A DNA stretch of 8,042 nt from Lysobacteraceae bacterium (GTDB lineage Bacteria; Pseudomonadota; Gammaproteobacteria; Xanthomonadales; Rhodanobacteraceae). The stretch spans positions 1 through 8,042 of the forward strand of contig JAGWZT010000078.1 in NCBI GenBank assembly GCA_018971925.1. The letters run 5' to 3'. The notes beneath the pieces are model-generated. The model was not told where the DNA came from. It made no database searches and saw only the letters and a list, made by a program, of their open reading frames with translations. The translations under genes were made by a program, and so were the position numbers. Shown here piece after piece: positions 1-4,928 of the stretch; the first letter of the stretch is position 1; each line of letters begins with the position of its first letter.

Positions 1-766
1 TTGCATCCCAGTGCACGCGCTGGCGTTGCAGACGACTGGCCTGCTGCAAGACCTCGAACGACGCCACATGGTCATCCTGATCTTCCAGTGCTCGCGCCAG
101 CGCGAAGCCGAACAGCACGCGATCTTCCACCGGCACAGCGACCTGCTCGAAGTTGCGGCGCAGCAGCGCGGCTTCTTCGGCGGAAATCGGCACTACCTTC
201 AGGTTGGCCAATGCAAACCACGCGCGGGCTTGCCCGGGGTGCGCCTTCAGCACACATCGCAGTTCGGACGCCGCCGCGTCGGTCTCGCCGACACTGGCCA
301 GCGCATCGGCCAGGGTCAACCGCGCCGAAACATGCACGGGATCGATTTGCAATGCCCGCCGCAAGGCATCGATGGCTTCGTCGGTACGCACCTGCAACTT
401 CAAGGCCCGGCCAAGATTGAACCAGCCGCTGGCGATGTTCGGCGCCAACTCGCATGCGCGCCGCAGCGCCGTGACCGCGCCTTCGACATCGCCGGATTCG
501 AACAGCGAGATGCCGAGGCCCGCGTGCAAGCCGGCGTCCTGGCTTTGCTGCGCGATCGCCTTGTGGAAGAAGGCCACGGCGTCACCATGCTTGCCCCGCA
601 TCTGTGCCGCGATCGCCGCCATGCCCATTGCGGGCGCACAATCCGGCGCCTTGGCCAACACGGACTCCAGCGTCGTGGCGGCCGCATCGAACTGCCCGCG
701 CGCCAGTTCACCCCGCGCTTTTTGCAGCAGACCCGTGAGTGCCGGTGACGATGATTGGATGGTCAC
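1..766 (-). CDS. TPR protein, probable TPR-sulfotransferase N-terminal part (truncated by window edge)
   Basis: Reading from a GTG at 766 toward the left edge gives 255 uninterrupted residues, with no stop before the window ends. Residues about 12-192 are tetratricopeptide repeats: helix pairs with alanines and glycines at TPR consensus spacing, for example GWFNLGRALKLQVRTDEAI and ALRRALQIDP. From about residue 193 the sequence changes to a linker (EDRVLFGFALARALEDQDD, then ASFEVLQQASRLQRQRVHWD). This closely resembles the segment joining TPRs to the sulfotransferase domain in Xanthomonadales TPR-sulfotransferases. The PAPS-binding catalytic domain would lie outside the window, so that assignment is inferred. 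The start is uncertain: GTG 766 has no clear Shine-Dalgarno, and an in-frame GTG at 790 is an alternative. The gene lies 82 bp downstream of bla on the same strand and could be co-transcribed. It could instead be a plain TPR protein. Confidence 0.75.
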   Translation of the reverse strand, partial: MTIQSSSPALTGLLQKARGELARGQFDAAATTLESVLAKAPDCAPAMGMAAIAAQMRGKHGDAVAFFHKAIAQQSQDAGLHAGLGISLFESGDVEGAVTALRRACELAPNIASGWFNLGRALKLQVRTDEAIDALRRALQIDPVHVSARLTLADALASVGETDAAASELRCVLKAHPGQARAWFALANLKVVPISAEEAALLRRNFEQVAVPVEDRVLFGFALARALEDQDDHVASFEVLQQASRLQRQRVHWDA

Positions 767-823
767 GGCGCGTAGGCGCGAAACAGGCACATGGATGCAG
801 AGCGTACACCCGTGCCACTTGCG

Positions 824-843
824 CCGCCGCGCGTCTGCGGCGG
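824..843. repeat. GC-rich hairpin just after the bla stop codon
   Basis: CCGCCGC (824-830) and GCGGCGG (837-843) form a perfect 7-bp stem with a 6-nt loop, starting 5 nt beyond the bla TAA. On the bla-sense strand no run of T follows, so it does not look like a canonical intrinsic terminator. It could slow 3' exonuclease decay or attenuate read-through into the TPR gene. This role is inferred. Confidence 0.35.
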
Positions 844-848
844 TTTCG

Positions 849-1721
849 TTACGCCAGCGTAGCGACGAGGCGGCCGACTTCAGCCAGCAGTGCCTTGCGG
901 GTGGATGGATCCGTGGTGTGATTCATGTAGTACGCGGCAACCAGGATCGGCTTTCGATTCGGCGGCCAGACGATCGCGATGTCGTTGTTTGCACCGGCCC
1001 CATTTCCGTCCCACTGGCCGGTCTTGTCCCCGACTCGCCAACCATTCGGTATTCCGGCACGCAACGATTGCAGTCCGGTCCGGCAATTCAGCAGCCAGTG
1101 CGTCAACCGCTCACGCGACGGCTGCGACAACACGTCACCAAGCAGCAGTTTCTGCATGTCGCCAAGCATCGAGTCCGGCGTGGTGGTATCGCGCGGATTG
1201 AGTTCGGGTTCCATCCGGTCCAATACCGTGTGGGGGTCGCCGAGGCTGCGTGCGAATCCCGTCACCGCTGCAGGGCCGCCGACACGTGTGATCAGCAGGT
1301 TCGCGGCGGTGTTGTCGCTCAACGTGATCGCCGCTTCGCACAACTGCGCGACGGTCATGCCCGGCGGCCCAACGTGCTGCCTGGTCACCGGCGCATAGTC
1401 GAGCAATACGTTCCTGCCGAACACGATGCGGCGATCGAGTTGTTCGTTGCCTTGGTCGACGCGCTTCAATACCGCCGCGGCGAGCAACAGCTTGAAGGTG
1501 CTGCACATCAGGAAGCGTTCGTCGTCGCGGTAGCCTTCGCGTCGGCCGCTGCCGGTATCGAGGATCGCCACGCCGAGCCGTCCGCCATGGCGGCGTTCCA
1601 GCATCGCCAACTGCGCCCGTACACCATCGAGCGCCGGTTTGGCCGCAGCAGGTGCCAGACGCCCTGTCGCGATCGCTGCACCACCCAATGCAATTCCCTT
1701 CAGAACATCGCGACGCCGCAT
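849..1721 (-). CDS. bla: Class A beta-lactamase, Tat-exported, L2-like
   Basis: Serine beta-lactamase predicted to hydrolyse the beta-lactam ring in the periplasm. The 290-residue protein begins MRRRDVLKGIALGG, a twin-arginine signal followed by a hydrophobic stretch and an Ala-rich cleavage region near residues 25-28. Motifs: C-S-T-F-K with nucleophile Ser74 and Lys77 (Ambler 70/73, Cys at 69); Tyr109 (Ambler 105); S135-D136-N137 (SDN loop); R169-M-E171-P-E-L-N175 (Ambler 164-170, general base Glu166); K233-T-G235 (Ambler 234-236). These establish class A. Oddities: from Arg169 to the Asp that normally closes the omega loop there are 10 residues, against 16 in TEM-1, and KTG is followed by Gln-Trp rather than the usual small residues. 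A GGAGGG six bases upstream selects ATG 1721 over an in-frame GTG at 1739. L2-type genes often sit beside ampR, but here the divergent neighbour is msrB, so no local AmpR control is visible. Activity and spectrum cannot be read from sequence. Confidence 0.95.
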   Translation of the reverse strand: MRRRDVLKGIALGGAAIATGRLAPAAAKPALDGVRAQLAMLERRHGGRLGVAILDTGSGRREGYRDDERFLMCSTFKLLLAAAVLKRVDQGNEQLDRRIVFGRNVLLDYAPVTRQHVGPPGMTVAQLCEAAITLSDNTAANLLITRVGGPAAVTGFARSLGDPHTVLDRMEPELNPRDTTTPDSMLGDMQKLLLGDVLSQPSRERLTHWLLNCRTGLQSLRAGIPNGWRVGDKTGQWDGNGAGANNDIAIVWPPNRKPILVAAYYMNHTTDPSTRKALLAEVGRLVATLA

Positions 1722-1727
1722 GCGTTG

Positions 1728-1733
1728 CCCTCC
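1728..1733 (-). promoter_or_regulatory. Shine-Dalgarno deciding the bla start
   Basis: On the minus strand GGAGGG lies six bases (CAACGC) before ATG 1721. It falls inside the longer reading that would begin at GTG 1739, so the ATG start is preferred. That start also places the twin arginines at the extreme N-terminus, as expected for a Tat signal. Confidence 0.8.
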
Positions 1734-1734
1734 G

Positions 1735-1747
1735 ATCACCAGGTGAT
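1735..1747. promoter_or_regulatory. 13-bp palindrome in the bla/msrB intergenic region, possible operator
   Basis: ATCACC-A-GGTGAT is a perfect palindrome 14-26 bp upstream of the bla ATG, beside its Shine-Dalgarno. A further GATCACC half-site occurs at 1849-1855, 34 bp before the msrB start. The 167-bp region 1722-1888 is shared by two divergent genes, so an operator is plausible, but no regulator gene is nearby and no family is recognised. A chance palindrome cannot be excluded. Confidence 0.25.
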
Positions 1748-1888
1748 GCGCAGCGTACGCGAGAAATCGGGCAGCGGGGTGGGAACTCGTGCACGGGCTT
1801 GCTTGCGGACGGCCTTGAGGCAGACCGGCGACGCCTCCATGTGGTCGAGATCACCGTTTTCGATTGCTCCCCGAGCCGGGAGGCCGCC

Positions 1889-2335
1889 ATGCCCGATTAC
1901 CGCAAGACCCCCGAAGCCTTGGCCAAACTCACGCCAACGCAATATCGCGTGACCCAGGAATCCGCCACCGAACGGCCGTTCGACAACGAATTCAACGACC
2001 ACCACGAGGCCGGCCTGTACGTGGACGTGGTTTCCGGCGAACCCCTGTTCACTTCGCTGGACAAGTTTCCAAGCCATTGCGGCTGGCCCAGTTTCAGCAA
2101 GCCGGTCGACGCGGGAAACGTGATCGAGAAACACGACGCCAGCCACGGCATGGATCGCACCGAGGTTCGCTCGCAACACGGCGACAGCCACCTCGGCCAC
2201 GTGTTCGACGACGGCCCGCGCGATCGCGGCGGATTGCGTTACTGCATCAACTCCGCGTCGTTGCGCTTTGTTCCGCTCGCCGAACTGGAGAAACAGGGCT
2301 ACGGCGAGTATCGTGAACTGTTCGAGAACATTTGA
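1889..2335 (+). CDS. msrB: Peptide-methionine (R)-S-oxide reductase MsrB, zinc-free type
   Basis: Reduces the R diastereomer of methionine sulfoxide in proteins, with electrons normally recycled from thioredoxin. It is 148 residues with no signal peptide, so probably cytoplasmic. Visible motifs are KFPSHCGWPSF (59-69), RTEVRS (90-95), SHLGHVF (100-106) and LRYCINSASLRF (116-127). Cys119 in RYCINS is the catalytic cysteine. Cys64 in SHCGWPSF matches the resolving cysteine of the Neisseria PilB MsrB domain, with the same 55-residue spacing. The two CxxC zinc pairs of E. coli-type MsrB are absent: the corresponding sites read YVDVVSGEP and VRSQHGDS. The start is ATG 1889, preceded by GGGAGG five bases upstream; a longer in-frame reading from 1652 is rejected because the added residues show no conservation pattern. 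msrA follows on the same strand after 148 bp, so the two may be co-transcribed through the intervening repeat. Confidence 0.96.
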   Translation: MPDYRKTPEALAKLTPTQYRVTQESATERPFDNEFNDHHEAGLYVDVVSGEPLFTSLDKFPSHCGWPSFSKPVDAGNVIEKHDASHGMDRTEVRSQHGDSHLGHVFDDGPRDRGGLRYCINSASLRFVPLAELEKQGYGEYRELFENI

Positions 2336-2338
2336 CCC

Positions 2339-2463
2339 CCCAATCGTCATTCCCGGGCCGCGCCATGCGCGGAACCTGGAATCCAGAGACTTTCCCGAAT
2401 CCCAAAACGAAGAATCCGGATTCCGGATCGCGCCCGTTGCGCGGGCTTGTCCGGAATGACGAC
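2339..2463. repeat. REP-like composite element A (two hairpin modules)
   Basis: Two palindromic modules face each other. Module 1 starts CGTCATTCC (2345-2353), contains CCGCGC-CAT-GCGCGG (2358-2372) and closes with GGAAT (2378-2382). Module 2 is ATTCCGGA (2420-2427) pairing with TCCGGAAT (2450-2457) and ends GGAATGACG. The intervening ATCCAGAGACTTT stretch resembles dispersed intergenic repeats of Xanthomonadales and other proteobacteria, as recalled rather than searched. The element fills nearly the whole msrB-msrA gap and ends 20 bp before the msrA start. It is inverted relative to element B at 3016-3138. Confidence 0.8.
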
Positions 2464-2483
2464 AGACATTTGGAGACACCATC

Positions 2484-2996
2484 ATGACCACCCAACGCGC
2501 CATCCTTGCCGGCGGCTGCTTCTGGGGCATGCAGGACCTGATCCGCAAGCAGCCCGGCGTCGTTTCCACGCGCGTCGGCTATTCCGGCGGCGACGTTCCC
2601 AATGCCACCTACCGCAACCACGGCGCGCACGCCGAGTCGATCGAGATCACCTTCGATCCCGCGCGCATCAGCTATCGCAAGCTGCTGGAATTCTTTTTCC
2701 AGATCCACGACCCGACCACGGTCAACCGCCAGGGCAACGACATCGGCACCAGCTACCGCTCGGCGATCTTCTACACGAGCGACGAGCAGAAGCGCATCGC
2801 CGAAGACACCATCGAGGACGTGAATGCTTCCGGTTTGTGGCCCGGCAAGGCCGTCACCGAAGTCGCACCCGCGGGCGATTTCTGGGAAGCCGAACCCGAG
2901 CACCAGGATTACCTCGAACGCATTCCCGACGGTTATACCTGCCACTTCGTCCGCCCGGACTGGACATTGCCGGTGCGGGAGAAGGCCGCCGGATAA
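2484..2996 (+). CDS. msrA: Peptide-methionine (S)-S-oxide reductase MsrA
   Basis: Reduces the S diastereomer of methionine sulfoxide, free or in proteins, complementing MsrB. It is 170 residues with no signal peptide, so probably cytoplasmic. The signature GGCFWG (10-15) holds catalytic Cys12. Other family landmarks are HAES with Glu51, FFQIHDPTT (71-79), DIGTSYRS (86-93), and GYTCHFVRPDW (150-160) with Cys153 as the likely resolving cysteine. The protein is short, lacking the N-terminal extension of E. coli MsrA, and resembles the compact single-domain forms. The start is ATG 2484, with GGAGA seven bases upstream. The gene is enclosed by inverted REP-like elements 20 bp before its start and 19 bp after its stop. 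In some bacteria MsrA and MsrB are fused; here they are separate genes in msrB-msrA order. Confidence 0.97.
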   Translation: MTTQRAILAGGCFWGMQDLIRKQPGVVSTRVGYSGGDVPNATYRNHGAHAESIEITFDPARISYRKLLEFFFQIHDPTTVNRQGNDIGTSYRSAIFYTSDEQKRIAEDTIEDVNASGLWPGKAVTEVAPAGDFWEAEPEHQDYLERIPDGYTCHFVRPDWTLPVREKAAG

Positions 2997-3015
2997 ACGG
3001 CTCGACAACTTCGTT

Positions 3016-3138
3016 GTCGTCATTCCGGTTCTGCCTGCACTGCTTGCAGGCAGAACCGGAATCGGTGTCGCGGTGCCTTCCGTGGCTCAAACCGATTCCG
3101 GATTCGGGCCTGCGGCCCGCTCCGGAATGACGATTGGG
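3016..3138. repeat. REP-like composite element B (two hairpin modules)
   Basis: It has the same two-module architecture as element A, in opposite orientation. Module 1 is ATTCCGGTTCTGCCTGCA (3022-3039), which pairs perfectly over 18 bp with 3045-3062 around a 5-nt loop. Module 2 has ATTCCGGA (3095-3102) pairing with TCCGGAAT (3121-3128) and an inner CGGGCC-TGC-GGCCCG (3105-3119). The outer end GGAATGACGATTGGG (3124-3138) is the exact reverse complement of 2339-2353 in element A. The inner end GTCGTCATTCCGG (3016-3028) is the exact reverse complement of 2451-2463. The 18-bp hairpin lies just after the msrA stop and could protect the mRNA 3' end, but no T-run follows it. Confidence 0.85.
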
Positions 3139-3203
3139 TTTGCTGAGATTTGGTGCCAATCAGGTCGTTCTTTTCCGATTTCTGAACTTCGAGGAGATTA
3201 CCA

Positions 3204-4271
3204 ATGTCCCACACCCCCGCCTACGCCGCCCAATCCGCCGGCAAGCCACTCGGCCCGCATACCATCGAACGTCGAACGCCCGGCGCGCACGACGTCGCGA
3301 TCGACATCAAATTCTGTGGCGTGTGCCATTCCGACCTGCACACCGCGCGCAACGAATGGGGCAACACGCGCTATCCATCGGTGCCCGGCCACGAAATCGT
3401 CGGCACGGTCACCGCCGTCGGCAAGAACGTGAAGCACTTCAAGGCCGGCGACACCGTCGGCGTGGGTTGCATGGTGGACAGTTGCGGGCATTGCGATTCC
3501 TGCAAGGCCGGCGAGGAAAACTATTGCGAGAACGGTTTCACCGGCACCTACAACGGTCCGGCGCAGGCCGACGGCGGCAACACGTACGGGGGCTATTCCT
3601 CCAACGTCGTGGTCGATGAAAAATTCGTGCTGCGCATCACCCACAAGGACGACCTGGCCGCGGTCGCGCCGCTGCTGTGCGCCGGCATCACCACGTACTC
3701 GCCGCTGCGCCATTGGGGCGCCGGCCCGGGCAGGAAGGTCGGCATCGTGGGCCTCGGCGGACTCGGCCACATGGGCGTCAAGCTCGCGCACGCGATGGGT
3801 GCGCACGTGGTGCTGTTCACCACGTCCCCGAACAAGGTTGCCGACGGCAAGCGCCTCGGCGCCGATGAGGTGGTGATCTCGAAAGATGCCGATCAGATGG
3901 CGCAACACGTGGGCAGTTTCGATTTCATCCTCAACACCGTGGCCGCGTCGCACAACCTCGACGCCTTCCTCAACCTGTTGAAACGCGACGGCACCATGTG
4001 CCTGGTCGGCGCGCCGGAGCATCCGCACCCCTCGCCCACCGTGTTCAACCTGATCATGAAGCGCCGCGCGATCGCCGGCTCGCTCATCGGCGGCATCCGC
4101 GAAACCCAGGAGATGCTGGATTTCTGCGCCGAACACGGGATCGTCAGCGACATCGAGATGATCGCGATGCGCGACATCAACAAGGCGTACGAACGCATGT
4201 TGAAGAGCGACGTGAAGTACCGCTTCGTGATCGACATGCAATCACTGAAGGACGAAGCCAAGGCCGCGTGA
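3204..4271 (+). CDS. yahK: Zinc-dependent NADP(H) alcohol dehydrogenase / aldehyde reductase, YahK-like
   Basis: Medium-chain zinc dehydrogenase of the cinnamyl-alcohol dehydrogenase group, expected to reduce aldehydes to alcohols in the cytoplasm with NADPH. The 355 residues align nearly end to end with remembered E. coli YahK (about 349). Catalytic-zinc ligands are Cys41 in CGVCHSD, His63/Glu64 in VPGHEIVG, and Cys159 in LLCAGITTYSPLRHW. The structural zinc is held by Cys94, Cys97, Cys100 and Cys108 in the SCGHCDSC...NYC lobe. The Rossmann motif GLGGLGHMG spans 183-191, and the FTTS segment after the second strand fits NADP(H) preference. The C-terminal DVKYRFVIDM is also typical. The start is ATG 3204, with AGGAG seven bases upstream. 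It lies 207 bp after msrA with element B between, so it probably has its own promoter, though I could not identify one confidently. The physiological substrate is unknown; aldehyde detoxification is an inference. Confidence 0.95.
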   Translation: MSHTPAYAAQSAGKPLGPHTIERRTPGAHDVAIDIKFCGVCHSDLHTARNEWGNTRYPSVPGHEIVGTVTAVGKNVKHFKAGDTVGVGCMVDSCGHCDSCKAGEENYCENGFTGTYNGPAQADGGNTYGGYSSNVVVDEKFVLRITHKDDLAAVAPLLCAGITTYSPLRHWGAGPGRKVGIVGLGGLGHMGVKLAHAMGAHVVLFTTSPNKVADGKRLGADEVVISKDADQMAQHVGSFDFILNTVAASHNLDAFLNLLKRDGTMCLVGAPEHPHPSPTVFNLIMKRRAIAGSLIGGIRETQEMLDFCAEHGIVSDIEMIAMRDINKAYERMLKSDVKYRFVIDMQSLKDEAKAA

Positions 4272-4332
4272 TGCGTGGCGCGGAAGCAGCGCAGTGCATC
4301 CCGCCATCATTCCGAATGTCGAAACACCGGAC

Positions 4333-4349
4333 GGCGGGTTCCACCCGCC
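4333..4349. repeat. Short hairpin upstream of the DUF1543 gene
   Basis: GGCGGGT (4333-4339) and ACCCGCC (4343-4349) form a perfect 7-bp stem with a TCC loop, followed by CTACAATTT. It sits 62 bp after the yahK stop and immediately before the candidate -10 box. It could act as a weak terminator for yahK or be a dispersed repeat; related GGCGGGTT...CCGCCC palindromes are recalled in Xanthomonadales intergenic DNA. Confidence 0.45.
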
Positions 4350-4350
4350 C

Positions 4351-4356
4351 TACAAT
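4351..4356 (+). promoter_or_regulatory. Candidate -10 box of the DUF1543 gene, leaderless start
   Basis: TACAAT matches the sigma-70 -10 consensus at five of six bases. Its last base is six nucleotides before the A of ATG 4363, so initiation at the usual +7 position would start on the start codon itself. No Shine-Dalgarno precedes that ATG. The -35 region 17 bp upstream (CGGACG, 4328-4333) is weak. Confidence 0.45.
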
Positions 4357-4362
4357 TTACGG

Positions 4363-4914
4363 ATGACCACATCCGACCGCCTCATCGCCTGCGTGCTCGG
4401 CGGCACTGCGCCCGGCGCAAAAACCGAACTGCACGATGTCGCGTTCGCCGTCGGCGATTCGCTGGAGGCCGCGCATGACCAGTTGCTGGATGGCTGGTTC
4501 GGCGATCCGCGTGGTCTGCATGTGGACGCGTGGTGTTTCCTCGACAGCGTCGCCGGTTATCGCGTGCAATTGTCGCGCACGCCACCTGACAACGGCCTGC
4601 ACCTCTATTTCATCAACATTGGCGGTTACCGGCCGGGCGTGTTCGCAGAACACCACGCATGGGGGTTTTTCGGCGCACCGAACAAGGCCGCAGCCAAGCA
4701 GCGTGCCAAACAGGTGTTGCTGCAGGGCCACGAGGAAACCCACAAGGACGACCTGCACGAGATCGACGATTGCCTGCGAGTCGCGCGCATCGGCGCATGG
4801 CACGTGCACCTGGCGCCCGATGCCGATGCGAACGACCCGGACGTCACCAACGGCTACTATCCGCTGCCCAAATCCGTCATCGACGGCTGGATCGCGCAGC
4901 GAAAAAGTGCGTGA
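4363..4914 (+). CDS. DUF1543 domain protein, two-copy form
   Basis: 183 residues matching remembered DUF1543 proteins, whose function is unknown. The domain appears twice. The first copy runs from about 8 to 71 (LGGTAPGAKTELHDVAFAVG, LLDGWFG, GLHVDAWCFLD, VAGYRVQL). The second runs from about 80 to 152 (YFINIGGYRPGVFAEHHAWG, LLQGHEE, DDLHEIDDCLRV, IGAWHVHL). The shared pattern is G-G-x-x-P-G-x-x-x-E-x-H near the start, a Leu-rich helix, an L-H-x-D/E strand, and an aromatic-x-V-x-L strand at the end. There is no signal peptide or membrane segment, so it is probably cytoplasmic. The ATG at 4363 is chosen because the domain begins immediately after it; the in-frame ATG at 4294 adds residues translated from the hairpin region. 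The gene ends 14 bp from the converging stop of the next gene. Confidence 0.9.
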   Translation: MTTSDRLIACVLGGTAPGAKTELHDVAFAVGDSLEAAHDQLLDGWFGDPRGLHVDAWCFLDSVAGYRVQLSRTPPDNGLHLYFINIGGYRPGVFAEHHAWGFFGAPNKAAAKQRAKQVLLQGHEETHKDDLHEIDDCLRVARIGAWHVHLAPDADANDPDVTNGYYPLPKSVIDGWIAQRKSA

Positions 4915-4928
4915 ATACCCACGGCAGT

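Noticed and set aside
153..1952. Plus-strand open frame of 599 codons opposite the TPR and bla genes
   Set aside because: It is antisense to an intact beta-lactamase with all catalytic motifs; its translation is low-complexity and matches no family. Long antisense open frames are expected in GC-rich coding DNA.
1736..3023. Minus-strand open frames of 277 and 258 codons across msrB, msrA and the first repeat
   Set aside because: They run antisense to two unmistakable reductase genes and translate the REP-like element, with no family motifs.
3022..3062. Intrinsic terminator for msrA
   Set aside because: The 18-bp perfect hairpin is strong but no T-run follows it, and it is better explained as a module of the dispersed repeat; a role in 3'-end protection is still possible.
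2339..3138. Insertion sequence or integron cassette carrying msrA
   Set aside because: No transposase or integrase gene, no attC-like site and no clear target-site duplication are seen. Only the inverted REP-like repeats support mobility, so it is reported as a finding and not as a mobile element.
3198..4241. Minus-strand open frame of 347 codons opposite yahK
   Set aside because: It is a mirror of the dehydrogenase gene, His/Asp/Val-rich with no domain signature.
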